NCBI GenBank assembly: GCA_017614505.1
Contig: JAGABT010000014.1
Location: 62,001 to 126,000 of the forward strand
From: Selenomonadaceae bacterium
GTDB lineage: Bacteria > Bacillota > Negativicutes > Selenomonadales > Selenomonadaceae
DNA length: 64,000 nucleotides
Direction: 5' to 3'
A program made the position numbers and the translations under genes. Position 1 is the first letter of the stretch. Each line of letters begins with the position of its first letter. The notes under the pieces were generated by a model, which saw only the letters and a list, made by a program, of their open reading frames with translations, was not told the origin of the DNA and did no database searches. Of the stretch, positions 19,353 through 28,080 are shown piece after piece.

Positions 19353-19692
19353 AAATAATTTTGCTCCCTGTTTCCAGACTGAAAAATTCTGCGTCACCAG
19401 CATTCAGTTCAATCACTGCGCGAGCGCCGAGGCAGACTGAAATTCCCAGCCACGGGCGCAGGTTCCGCACGATTTTTTTCACTACAAAATTTTCGTCGAC
19501 GTACACCGCGTCGATTGGAAACCGCATAAAAAGCATGTGAATGCTGTTGCACGGCAGAAGCAAAAGCCCCTGTCCCTGCGGCAGTTTTTTTCTTCCCATG
19601 AGTCCACGCAGCCGCTGAAAAAATCCGTCCGCAACTTCCAGCTGTAAAAATTTTTTCCCGCGCGAATTTTCTACTGTGCACTTCCTGAGCAT
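19342..19692 (-). CDS. DUF192 family protein
   Basis: The 116 residues match the DUF192 family: FFQRLRGLMGRKKLPQGQGL, the SIHMLFMRFPIDAVYVDENF core, and CLGARAVIELNAG near the end. The function is unknown; the family is widespread and often secreted, but no signal peptide is present here. ATG at 19692 is preferred over GTG at 19707 because AGGTGA sits 10 bases before it. It is transcribed away from the Tad operon and overlaps the end of the second cyclase gene. Confidence 0.85.
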   Translation of the reverse strand: MLRKCTVENSRGKKFLQLEVADGFFQRLRGLMGRKKLPQGQGLLLLPCNSIHMLFMRFPIDAVYVDENFVVKKIVRNLRPWLGISVCLGARAVIELNAGDAEFFSLETGSKIIFSQ

Positions 19693-19726
19693 TTTTAAAA
19701 TCGTCACCTGCTTTTTCTGTTAATGG

Positions 19727-19755
19727 TTGACAAAGATTTTTCTACGCCTTAAAAT
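19727..19755 (+). promoter_or_regulatory. Sigma-70 promoter for the Tad pilus operon
   Basis: TTGACA (19727-19732), a 17-base spacer and TAAAAT (19750-19755) lie 68 bases before cpaB. The same hexamer pair and spacing recur at the convergent TadG gene (32081-32109). Confidence 0.8.
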
Positions 19756-19823
19756 TGCCTCTAACGATATTAGCAGAAACAAACCTTGCAGGTCAAATTT
19801 GACTTGCGGAAAGGAAACTGGAT

Positions 19824-20693
19824 TTGCTTTCGCGACTTTTTGACTGGATGAGCAGATTGACGCCGCGCCGCCTCCTTGCCTTGGCGGGCGGATTGGCAGT
19901 TTTGGTTTTCGCGCTGATGTTTTTTGCGCTGTCATCATTTTCAAAAAATGACGCACCAGTTCCCACCGAGCCGGAAGATACGCCTCCGACGCAGGAAGTC
20001 GAAGTCAAAATGAAAAATGTCGTCGTGGCAAAAAGGAACATTGACCCGCGGGTTATGCTCACGGACGAAATGCTGGAACTCAAAGAGTTTCGCGAAGATA
20101 CAATTCCCTCCGACGCGGTAACTGAACTTGAAAGCGTCCTGAACAAACCGGCGCGTGCAAAGATTTTCAAGGGCGATATGATCACTTCGCAGAAAGTTTA
20201 CCGCGACCCATCGCAGGCTGGTTTCGTCTACACCATTCCGCCGGACTGCCGCGCAGTTTCTGTCGGTATTAACGACGTGACTGGCGTTGCCGGTTTTGCC
20301 AAGCCAGGCGATTATGTTGACGTGATTCTCGTTGAGAAAAATGACACCAGCGCGACCAGCACGCTTATCCTGCAAAACGTTCTTCTGCTCAGCATTAACC
20401 AGAACATGGGGATTTACGATAACCCCAAAGGCAAAAATAAAACTGACGAGGAAAATGTTAATCACGATACTGTTGCGATTAACAATCCCGCGCTGGCGAC
20501 GCTGGCGCTCAGAGCCGATGAAGTTCTGAAGCTCGTCTCCGCGTCCAAGCTCGGCGAAATTTATCTCATGCTCCGTCCTGTCGGCGCGTTCGACACTTAC
20601 TCCTACGATACTGAATATACCTTCGATTCAATTAAGACGCCGCCCGTCGAAGAAACGCCGCGCCAGATTGAAATTATTTACGGTAACGATTAA
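19824..20693 (+). CDS. cpaB: Flp pilus assembly protein CpaB/RcpC
   Basis: The protein has 289 residues from a TTG start with AAAGGAAA upstream. A membrane anchor lies near residues 18-40, followed by a SAF domain (KMKNVVVAKRNIDPRVMLTDEML) and the RcpC domain (RAVSVGINDVTGVAGFAKPG, GDYVDVILV). CpaB sits in the cell envelope and works with the secretin channel of the Tad pilus. It is the first gene of a nine-gene Tad run and has a strong promoter upstream. Confidence 0.93.
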   Translation: MLSRLFDWMSRLTPRRLLALAGGLAVLVFALMFFALSSFSKNDAPVPTEPEDTPPTQEVEVKMKNVVVAKRNIDPRVMLTDEMLELKEFREDTIPSDAVTELESVLNKPARAKIFKGDMITSQKVYRDPSQAGFVYTIPPDCRAVSVGINDVTGVAGFAKPGDYVDVILVEKNDTSATSTLILQNVLLLSINQNMGIYDNPKGKNKTDEENVNHDTVAINNPALATLALRADEVLKLVSASKLGEIYLMLRPVGAFDTYSYDTEYTFDSIKTPPVEETPRQIEIIYGND

Positions 20694-20717
20694 CTGATTA
20701 AAAAGCGAGAATATGCC

Positions 20718-22751
20718 ATGAAAAGGCTTAATTTATTTTTAGTTATCAGCGCTGTTCTTGTGGCACTGAGTTCCGTTTGCATTGCCGCGCCCGAAACGAT
20801 TAACCTGAATTTCAATTCGTCGAAGTACCTCAGACTGCCGCAAACTATCACGAGAATTTATATCAGTAATGGCAATATCGTCAAGGTCAAGCAGCCGACA
20901 ACTTCCATGAATGAAGTTCTGATTACCGCGCTGGAAAAAGCCGGCTCGACGAATGTTTTTATCTGGACGGCGGACGGCGCGCGCTACGAATACGAAGTGA
21001 CCGTTTTCGATAAAAAAATGAGCGAGGCTCAACTCATAGAGCAGGAAATTAATTTGCCGAATGTCAGGGTGAAAAAGTTCGGCGATAATTTTTTACTCCA
21101 GGGTACCGTTGAAAACGAAACTGAACATGCGCATGTTTTACGGATAGTGTCGTTGTTTACTAAGGAAGCAAGAACTATCCGAGATTCTAATCTGAATGAT
21201 ACTGGCGAATATCACGCGGAAACAAAAGAAGAAAAAGGCAGTAAGATAGTAGACGAAATTGAGATACTCAACCCCCGTATCCGTAAGCCGGATATTGAAC
21301 TTCCAGTTGAAATGCGCATTGAGGATAACCTTGAGCTGCCGAATGTTCACGTTAAAAAAATCGGTGACAGCATATTTTTTGAAGGTACGGTAGCAGATGA
21401 AAAAGAGCACGAATATGCTTTGCAGGTTGCAAAGGCTTTCGGTTTCAAAGATGATGCTGTTATCGACCGAATTGAAGTTCTCAACCCGCAGTCGATAATC
21501 GAATTGCAAATTGAACAGGCGATTGGCTTGCCGGACGTTCATGTTAAAATGGTTGACAAAAGAATTTTGCTGACGGGCACCGTTCAAAATCAGTACGAGC
21601 GGAATTACGCAGTGCAAATCGCGCGGCTGTACGTCGGCTCCGGCAGCGACTCCAGCCTGAGTTTTGGCAGCAACGTCAGCCCCTCTCTGCACACGCAGGG
21701 CGCTAAATCCAGCAGTTCAAGTACGACGCTCTCCAATGATAACAAAGTTGAAGACAGCGGCAGCGTCATTGACCTTCTGCAGATGCTGAATCCGACGCAG
21801 ATTCGCCTTGAGGCGCAGATTATCTCGATTAATCCAGAAGACGCGAAAAATATCGGGATTTTGTACGGCGCCAGCGCATACAGCAATGACACGCGCACGC
21901 CCGCTAATCCTGGAATTTTCTACCTCGGCGAAGCGAATTACCGCGGCAGTGGCAATAGTTTCAGAAATAATCCGTGGAGCTGGCTTATGGAACGGCACGC
22001 CGACATAAATCTTTCCATTAACGCGCTGATTACTAAGACTAAGGCGAAAATTTTATCCCGTCCGAGCGTTATGACGATGAGCGGCGAACAGGCGACGATT
22101 CAGATTGGCGGCGAAATTCCCTATTCAGTTTCCAATTCCAACGGCACCACGGTGAATTTCAGAAACTACGGGATTATTCTGCAGTTCAAACCAATCGTCG
22201 ACGCGCAGAATCGTATCGTTTCGACAATTTCCACGGAAGTCAGCAATTTGAGCGGGCAAAGCGTGGACGGACAGCCGATTATTGCAACGCGTCGCGCAGA
22301 TTCCGTCGTAACAATGGACTCCGGCTCGACAATAATTATCGGCGGGCTTATGGATTCTTCGGAGCGCAAAGTTGTAACCAAAATTCCGCTGCTGGGCGAT
22401 ATTCCAATCCTCGGCGAATTTTTCAAGTACACGTCCAAAACTAAAGACAGGCAGGAACTGATAATTCTCGTGACGCCGTACATTGTCAGCGGCTACGAAA
22501 GTTCCCGCGCCGGTATGAGCGACGAAATGCGCGACTATTACCACAAAGGTCAGCGCGAAAAAAATCACCTGCGCGACGTTGACTTGAACGAACCGCCGCC
22601 GGTAATTCCTTCCAAAAAGAAAAATGAAACGGCTAAGACCAAAGCAAATTCGGAAAAAGTTATGAACCCCGAAAAAAATGACGATAATAATGGTACCAAA
22701 AAAACCGGCGGCTGGAGCGTCGGGATTGGAATTTTCGGCGACGCCTTTTAG
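20718..22751 (+). CDS. cpaC: Tad pilus secretin CpaC/RcpA with three BON-like repeats
   Basis: The protein has 677 residues. A signal peptide (residues 1-24, ending SVCIAA) is followed by a pilus-secretin N-terminal domain. Three copies of a BON-like repeat follow, recognisable as LPNVRVKKFGDNFLLQGTV, LPNVHVKKIGDSIFFEGTV and LPDVHVKMVDKRILLTGTV, near residues 105, 210 and 275. The C-terminal half is the secretin barrel (GEQATIQIGGEIPYSV, SGSTIIIGGLMDSSE, VTKIPLLGDIPILGEFFK). A lysine-rich tail follows. It should form the outer-membrane pore for the Flp pilus, which implies a diderm cell. Three BON repeats are more than I expect for the family. Confidence 0.94.
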   Translation: MKRLNLFLVISAVLVALSSVCIAAPETINLNFNSSKYLRLPQTITRIYISNGNIVKVKQPTTSMNEVLITALEKAGSTNVFIWTADGARYEYEVTVFDKKMSEAQLIEQEINLPNVRVKKFGDNFLLQGTVENETEHAHVLRIVSLFTKEARTIRDSNLNDTGEYHAETKEEKGSKIVDEIEILNPRIRKPDIELPVEMRIEDNLELPNVHVKKIGDSIFFEGTVADEKEHEYALQVAKAFGFKDDAVIDRIEVLNPQSIIELQIEQAIGLPDVHVKMVDKRILLTGTVQNQYERNYAVQIARLYVGSGSDSSLSFGSNVSPSLHTQGAKSSSSSTTLSNDNKVEDSGSVIDLLQMLNPTQIRLEAQIISINPEDAKNIGILYGASAYSNDTRTPANPGIFYLGEANYRGSGNSFRNNPWSWLMERHADINLSINALITKTKAKILSRPSVMTMSGEQATIQIGGEIPYSVSNSNGTTVNFRNYGIILQFKPIVDAQNRIVSTISTEVSNLSGQSVDGQPIIATRRADSVVTMDSGSTIIIGGLMDSSERKVVTKIPLLGDIPILGEFFKYTSKTKDRQELIILVTPYIVSGYESSRAGMSDEMRDYYHKGQREKNHLRDVDLNEPPPVIPSKKKNETAKTKANSEKVMNPEKNDDNNGTKKTGGWSVGIGIFGDAF

Positions 22752-22817
22752 AACTTAAAAAAATTAAACGAATCTTAAACATGAATCGATAGAAAGTAAA
22801 AAGGAGGCGGAATTTTT

Positions 22818-23669
22818 ATGGCGAGCGAAAGAAACAGCATTATCATCAGCGTGTTCAGCACGAGTTCTGGGAACGGTAAAACAATCACAGCCATTAATCT
22901 TGCGGCAGGTCTGAACCGTGAAGGCTACGCGGTCTGCCTTATAGATCTGGATTTGCAGTTCGGCGACATCGTGACGTACCTGAAACTCAATCCGAAACAT
23001 TCTATCGGCGAAGCGCAGCTGGATTTTATCGAAAACAACGGGAAGATCAACGTCATCGATTACCTTACAGAATACGTAAACGTAAATGAAAACGGCGATT
23101 CGGTTGAGTTTTCTGTCATGGCGCCGCCGAGCAAGGTTTTCGACGCGTACAACATTGAAGTTGGCTTCGTTGAAAAGTTAATTCGCCAGATGAATTACTT
23201 CGACTTTATCATTCTGGATTTGAGCGCGGTTTTCAGTTCGCTTAACCTCGCAATGCTGGACATGAGCACGATTATCAACTACGTCGGCGTTGTGGATTTT
23301 CTGCCGTCTGTCAAGAATTTCAAGGTCGGCTACGACACGCTGATTCGTTTCGAGTACGAGGGAAGTAAAATCCGGCTGGTAGAGAACCGCGCAAATTCCC
23401 AGAAACTTATCAGCGGACAGGACGTAGAGCGGCTGATTGGCGAAAAATTTTTCCACAGGCTGCCCAACGACTTTCCTTCGGTCAGCAAATCCGTCCGCGA
23501 AGGTCGTCCACTGATGTTCGCAGCGCCAAATTCCGCGCTCACGAAAAGTTTCACGGAGCTCGCGCGCAAGTACACGCGGCACCAGGAACATGCTCCACAG
23601 GAGATTGTGACGCCGGAGAAGCATAATCAGGGCATAATTCCCAGGGTCTTCAATGCATTTTTCGGCTGA
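22818..23669 (+). CDS. TadZ/CpaE-like ATPase without receiver domain
   Basis: The 283 residues form a ParA/MinD-like domain. The Walker A region is FSTSSGNGKTITAINLAA, followed by CLIDLDLQFGDIVTYL, as in TadZ/CpaE. These proteins localise Tad pilus assembly at a cell pole or site. It lacks the N-terminal receiver-like domain seen in the next gene. AAAAGGAGGC upstream fixes the ATG. Two adjacent CpaE-like genes suggest a heteromeric or divided positioning module. Confidence 0.87.
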   Translation: MASERNSIIISVFSTSSGNGKTITAINLAAGLNREGYAVCLIDLDLQFGDIVTYLKLNPKHSIGEAQLDFIENNGKINVIDYLTEYVNVNENGDSVEFSVMAPPSKVFDAYNIEVGFVEKLIRQMNYFDFIILDLSAVFSSLNLAMLDMSTIINYVGVVDFLPSVKNFKVGYDTLIRFEYEGSKIRLVENRANSQKLISGQDVERLIGEKFFHRLPNDFPSVSKSVREGRPLMFAAPNSALTKSFTELARKYTRHQEHAPQEIVTPEKHNQGIIPRVFNAFFG

Positions 23670-23686
23670 TGAAGGGGTGAAAATTA

Positions 23687-24793
23687 TTGGCTTACCGAGT
23701 AATTCTGGTAGAAAGTTCGCCGCCGATGCTGGAAAATTTATCCGCCACGCTCAAGCAGTCGAGGGATTTCGTGCTGTTGTCGACGTACACCAGTTTCAAT
23801 GCTGCGCTGTGGCAGAGCGGAATTTACAATCCGAATCTTTTTCTGATGGACATTGACAATGCGGACTTTTTGGAAAATCTGCCGGCGTTCGTGGACATTT
23901 TCCCCGAAGCGATAATTCTCGGCACGATGTCAGAATGGGACGCGCGCACTGCGTACAAGGCGCAGAAAATGGGCGTCACCGGCTGCATTATCAAGCCGTT
24001 CAAGGCGCAGGAAGTTTTAGATTCAATTCAGCTGTACGAACAGCGGGGGAAATCCAAACCTTCGCAAATCATAACATTCTTCAGCCCGAAAGGACGCTCC
24101 GGCAGGACGACGCTTGCGGCATTGCTGGCGCTGGAAGTGGCTAAGAAAAGCAAAGAGTCCGTCGCGCTGATTGATGCGGATTTACAGTTCGGAGACCTGC
24201 CGATATTTTTCGACCTTGAGCCGCGCCGCACGGTAGTTGACGCGGTGCACGACGTGAAACTTCTGACGCCACTATCTTTCGCGCCGTACTTCCATGAAAT
24301 TACGGAAAACCTGTACCTGCTGAGCAGTCCTGATAGACCAGAATACGCCGAGCTTGTTGACGCCAATGGGCTGGTTGAAGTTATCCGAATGGCGGGGCAT
24401 ATTTTCAGGTATTTATTTATCGACCTGCCCGCCGGTTTCAACCCGCTGTCAATCGCCGTCAGCAACTTCGCCAACACGAATTTCGTCGTGGCGATGATTA
24501 ACACTGGTCTTGAGGTACTGCACATGAAGCGCAGTCTGGATTTGCTCAGATCCGGCGAAAATCGCAAGGAAAACCATTGTCCAATTTTTACGCGCGTCAA
24601 CCCCTGCAACGGCGAGCAGAAAGCTAAACTTGAGGAACAGCTGGGATTTCCCGTCACGGCGATTTTCCCCAACGAGTACAATCTGGTTTCCGTCGCGAAC
24701 AGCGGGCGCATTCTCTACGGACTGCCGCACGATACGCTGATGATGAAGACGATTAACAAGCTGTCCGAAGAAATTATCGCGGAGAAACTGTAA
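23687..24793 (+). CDS. cpaE: CpaE/TadZ-like protein: receiver-like domain plus ATPase
   Basis: The protein has 368 residues from a TTG start with GAAGGGGTGA upstream. Residues 1-115 resemble a response-regulator receiver (MAYRVILVESSPPMLENL, LFLMDIDN, GCIIKPFKAQEVLDS) with a likely phosphoacceptor aspartate in LMDIDN. The rest is a MinD-like ATPase (FFSPKGRSGRTTLAALLALE, ALIDADLQFGDLPIFF). The Walker A has arginine (GRSGRTT) where lysine is usual, so ATP hydrolysis may be weak, as is known for some TadZ proteins. It lies 17 bases after its paralogue. Confidence 0.9.
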   Translation: MAYRVILVESSPPMLENLSATLKQSRDFVLLSTYTSFNAALWQSGIYNPNLFLMDIDNADFLENLPAFVDIFPEAIILGTMSEWDARTAYKAQKMGVTGCIIKPFKAQEVLDSIQLYEQRGKSKPSQIITFFSPKGRSGRTTLAALLALEVAKKSKESVALIDADLQFGDLPIFFDLEPRRTVVDAVHDVKLLTPLSFAPYFHEITENLYLLSSPDRPEYAELVDANGLVEVIRMAGHIFRYLFIDLPAGFNPLSIAVSNFANTNFVVAMINTGLEVLHMKRSLDLLRSGENRKENHCPIFTRVNPCNGEQKAKLEEQLGFPVTAIFPNEYNLVSVANSGRILYGLPHDTLMMKTINKLSEEIIAEKL

Positions 24794-24797
24794 CGCC

Positions 24798-25760
24798 ATG
24801 ATTTTTCTCTTATCGCTGACTACAGCGCTGGCAGTGTTTTTCCTGGTCATAGTCGTGGTGATTTACGTTAAAAACACGCTCAGCATAAATATTTTTTACC
24901 GAATGCGCCGCCATAAGGTTAAGCCGATAATGAAAAAGGAAAACTCCTCCGAAGAATGGCTAATGCGGCTGTACGAGTTCATAAAAAAAATTTCAAAGCC
25001 GCTGGTCGAGAGAAATTTTGCACAGTTTCTTGAAAAAAATCTGAGTCGTGCAGGAATTCCGCTGTACGGCGGCGAATATGTGGTCATAAACTTGCTCCTC
25101 GTGGCGCTGGTTGGATTTTTGACTTTGATGCTTACGATGAAAGCGGTTTACGCGGTAATTGGAATGGCGATGGTGCCGCTGGCGCTGTGGATGATAATTT
25201 TGACGCTGAAAGGTCGGCGGCTGGAGGCGTTCACGGAACAGCTGAGCGACTGTCTGATAACAATTTCCAACGCGCTGCGTGCTGGCTACAGTTTTCAGCA
25301 GACAATCGAAATTATTTCAAAAGAGATGGAGCCGCCAATCGGCGAGGAATTTTCACGAATGAACCACGACGTAATCATGGGCGTGCCGCTGGAAGAAGCG
25401 CTGGAAAGTGCCAACACGCGAATCGGCAGTTCGGATTTCGAACTGGTAATGACGGCGGTTTTGATTCAGCGCGAAGTCGGCGGAAATCTGGCGCAGGTAC
25501 TTGACAACATAAGCTATACTATAGCGGAGCGAATCAGAATGCGCCGCGAAATTCTGGCGATAACCGCTCAGGGAAGATTGTCTTCGATAGTTCTGGTACT
25601 CCTGCCGTTTGCAGCCGGCACCGCAATGTTTTTCTTCAACCACGACAATTTTGTTCAGATGCTTGAAGATCCAATGGGTCAAATGGCAATGGTCGTCGCA
25701 GTGGTATGCGAAATTCTTGGATACATCATAATCCGCCGCATTGTCAACATTGAAGTTTGA
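24798..25760 (+). CDS. tadB: Tad pilus inner-membrane platform protein TadB
   Basis: The 320 residues carry the type II secretion F domain (SDCLITISNALRAGYSFQQTIE, REVGGNLAQVLDNI) with N-terminal, middle and C-terminal membrane helices. TadB and TadC form the platform on which the TadA ATPase drives pilin assembly. The start is four bases after cpaE. Confidence 0.92.
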   Translation: MIFLLSLTTALAVFFLVIVVVIYVKNTLSINIFYRMRRHKVKPIMKKENSSEEWLMRLYEFIKKISKPLVERNFAQFLEKNLSRAGIPLYGGEYVVINLLLVALVGFLTLMLTMKAVYAVIGMAMVPLALWMIILTLKGRRLEAFTEQLSDCLITISNALRAGYSFQQTIEIISKEMEPPIGEEFSRMNHDVIMGVPLEEALESANTRIGSSDFELVMTAVLIQREVGGNLAQVLDNISYTIAERIRMRREILAITAQGRLSSIVLVLLPFAAGTAMFFFNHDNFVQMLEDPMGQMAMVVAVVCEILGYIIIRRIVNIEV

Positions 25761-25807
25761 TGGTTCCCAAAGACTTTTGAAATATTTTAATCACTGAAAA
25801 TTTTTGA

Positions 25808-26053
25808 ATGGGGATGATTATCTTGTTCAAATGGATCGATAAACTCACGGAAAAGATACGCGAAAAACTTTCGGAAAAAGGTCAGGGCATGGTTGAATAC
25901 GCGCTGATTATCGCGGTCGTCGCCGTTATCGCTGTGCTGGTTTTGAATACCAACCTCAGAAACGCTATTACAGGCGCATTTGAAAGTGCGGGCGAACAGA
26001 TTGAATCTACTACAGAGGATATTAACACAATGAGAGATGACGCGGGCAATTAA
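25808..26053 (+). CDS. flp: Flp-type pilin
   Basis: The peptide has up to 81 residues. It has the Flp prepilin cleavage signature, G then QGMVEYALIIAV: cleavage after glycine, then glutamate-tyrosine at mature positions 5-6 and a hydrophobic helix. This is the major subunit of the Tad pilus. ATG at 25808 has no Shine-Dalgarno. TTG at 25823, after GGGGATG, would give a shorter leader beginning FKWIDKLTEKI and is equally plausible. A terminator follows at 26095-26127. No TadV/CpaA prepilin peptidase gene lies in the window. Confidence 0.9.
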   Translation: MGMIILFKWIDKLTEKIREKLSEKGQGMVEYALIIAVVAVIAVLVLNTNLRNAITGAFESAGEQIESTTEDINTMRDDAGN

Positions 26054-26094
26054 TAGCGTTATTCCCGCGTTCTGAAATTTATTCCGCAAAGAGC

Positions 26095-26127
26095 AAGCTC
26101 CCTATGGTTTTCGTAGGGGGCTTTTTT
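26095..26127 (+). terminator. Internal terminator between flp and tadE
   Basis: The arms AAGCTCCCTA (26095-26104) and TAGGGGGCTT (26114-26123) pair almost fully, followed by six T residues. It should cut most flp transcripts and let only part of transcription reach tadE-tadA-tadC, giving excess pilin over assembly proteins. Confidence 0.85.
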
Positions 26128-26145
26128 GGTAAGGAGGTGCCGGAG

Positions 26146-26607
26146 ATGAAACAAAAAGGTCAGGCAGCAGTTGAATTTGCATTTGTGGCGCCAATGCTGA
26201 TATTTCTGTTACTGGCTGTTTTGTACCTCGGTATAACGTTCATGGACTACATACAGTACAGCAACGCAGCCCGCGCCGCCGCGCGCGACCTTTCAATTCA
26301 GGTCGACGCTACAACTACGAATCCTTCAAAATCAAGGGACGCACTCGCGACCAAAATCAATAATCAGGATTCAACAGCTATTAAAAACTACGCAAGCCCG
26401 ATGACAAAACTTTATTCCGCGTACTGGGACGTAATGTTTTTGAAAGCGGACGGCACTGAAACCAGCGAGTCGGCTAACGGCGTCGAAGTTCAGGTTACAA
26501 TATCCTTTGAGCGCGGAGATTTGCCGCTGGCGATTGAGAAACTGCACCTGCTGCCGCGGGAACTCAAGCCGATAAGGTACAAAATGAGAATGGAACTGCA
26601 GAAATAA
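26146..26607 (+). CDS. tadE: TadE-family minor pseudopilin
   Basis: The 153 residues start MKQKGQAAVEFAFVAPMLIF, the TadE signature with a cleavage-type glycine before a VEF hydrophobic helix. TadE proteins are processed like pilins and are needed for pilus formation. AAGGAGGTG upstream decides the ATG at 26146; the longer frame reading through the terminator is rejected. Confidence 0.9.
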   Translation: MKQKGQAAVEFAFVAPMLIFLLLAVLYLGITFMDYIQYSNAARAAARDLSIQVDATTTNPSKSRDALATKINNQDSTAIKNYASPMTKLYSAYWDVMFLKADGTETSESANGVEVQVTISFERGDLPLAIEKLHLLPRELKPIRYKMRMELQK

Positions 26608-26622
26608 CTGGAGGTGGAATAT

Positions 26623-28071
26623 ATGGCAAGGTCTTTATCGTTATTCGAGCGGCTGGGCGGGAAAAAAGAGGTTGAAGAAAGAAAGCCGGAAGCAGAAAAA
26701 CCAATGCCGACGTACAACAGCCGCCTGCAGACGGCGATGAGCTTTGAAAAACCGCTGGAAGCGTCAGCATTCGCGGGGCGGCGCACGGCAATAACTTCGA
26801 CAGAAGGCAAAATGCAGGATTTGAAGATGTCGATACACCGGCGAATTGTCGACGAAATGACGCCGGAGGAACAGGCGCTCATAACGCAGGGCGAGCCGGC
26901 TCGCGACCAGATTAAAAATATCATTTCGGCTTACAGCGATCGCGAAATTACAGAAAATCCTGTCGCTAACCTGACGCGCGGAGAGCGGTTTCAGCTGATT
27001 GACGATATTGCGGACGAACTTTTAGGGCTGGGACCACTGGAGCCGCTGCTTAAAGATGACGAAATTACGGAAATTATGATTAACGGTCCGAAAAATATTT
27101 TCGTGGAGCAGAAGGGCAAACTGCTTTTGACGGACACTTATTTCCACGATGACGCGCATTTGATGAGCATAATTGAGCGGATACTGACGCCGCTTGGCAG
27201 GCGCGTGGACGAATCTTCGCCGCTGGTAGACGCGCGCCTTTCGGACGGTTCCCGCGTCAACATAATCATTCCGCCGCTGTCGCTGGTAGGTCCTGCCGTC
27301 ACGATTCGTAAATTCTCGAAGAACGCGCTGAGCGCTAAAGATTTGGTAAGTTTCGGCACGCTCAGCAATAACATGGCGAAATTCCTTGAAGCGTGCGTAA
27401 GGGCGAGGCTGAATATTCTGGTCAGCGGCGGCACGGGTTCCGGCAAAACCACGACGCTGAACGTGCTGTCGTCATTCATACCGTCGACGGACAGAATCGT
27501 AACGATTGAAGACGCGGCGGAACTGCGCTTGCAGCAGAGGCACGTTGTCACGCTGGAAGCTCGTCCGGCGAACCTGGAAGGCAAGGGCGCAATTACAATT
27601 CGGGATCTGGTACGAAACGCACTGCGAATGAGACCAGACAGGATAATCGTCGGGGAAGTTCGTTCCGGCGAGGCGCTGGATATGCTGCAGGCGATGAACA
27701 CTGGACACGACGGTTCGCTGACAACGGCGCACGCCAACAGTCCGCGTGACGTTCTTTCGCGCCTTGAGACGATGGTTTTGATGGCGGGAATGGAACTGCC
27801 TGTTCGCGCAGTGCGGACGCAGGTTTCCTCGGCGATTGATTTGATTATTCAGCAGTCGCGCATTCGTGACGGCAGCCGGAAAATTACCTACATTACCGAA
27901 GTGCAGGGAATGGAAGGCGACACGATTATTCTGCAGGATTTGTTCCGCTACGTGCAGGATTACATTGACGAGAACGGCAAATCCGTCGGACATTACGAAG
28001 GCTCCGGCTTGCAGCCGCTGTTCGTGGACAAATTCAAAATGAACGGTATCGACATGCCGGATTTGCAGTAG
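26623..28071 (+). CDS. tadA: Tad pilus assembly ATPase TadA/CpaF
   Basis: The protein has 482 residues. The N-terminal domain spans about 1-160. The secretion ATPase core has Walker A SGGTGSGKTTT, an aspartate box (TIEDAAELRLQQ), Walker B region DRIIVGEVRSGEALDML, and the histidine box TGHDGSLTTAHAN. TadA forms a hexamer powering Flp pilus assembly. ATG at 26623 follows TGGAGGTG; an in-frame GTG at 26614 lies inside that Shine-Dalgarno. The stop TAG directly adjoins the tadC start region. Confidence 0.96.
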   Translation: MARSLSLFERLGGKKEVEERKPEAEKPMPTYNSRLQTAMSFEKPLEASAFAGRRTAITSTEGKMQDLKMSIHRRIVDEMTPEEQALITQGEPARDQIKNIISAYSDREITENPVANLTRGERFQLIDDIADELLGLGPLEPLLKDDEITEIMINGPKNIFVEQKGKLLLTDTYFHDDAHLMSIIERILTPLGRRVDESSPLVDARLSDGSRVNIIIPPLSLVGPAVTIRKFSKNALSAKDLVSFGTLSNNMAKFLEACVRARLNILVSGGTGSGKTTTLNVLSSFIPSTDRIVTIEDAAELRLQQRHVVTLEARPANLEGKGAITIRDLVRNALRMRPDRIIVGEVRSGEALDMLQAMNTGHDGSLTTAHANSPRDVLSRLETMVLMAGMELPVRAVRTQVSSAIDLIIQQSRIRDGSRKITYITEVQGMEGDTIILQDLFRYVQDYIDENGKSVGHYEGSGLQPLFVDKFKMNGIDMPDLQ

Positions 28072-28080
28072 GTGACGGAA

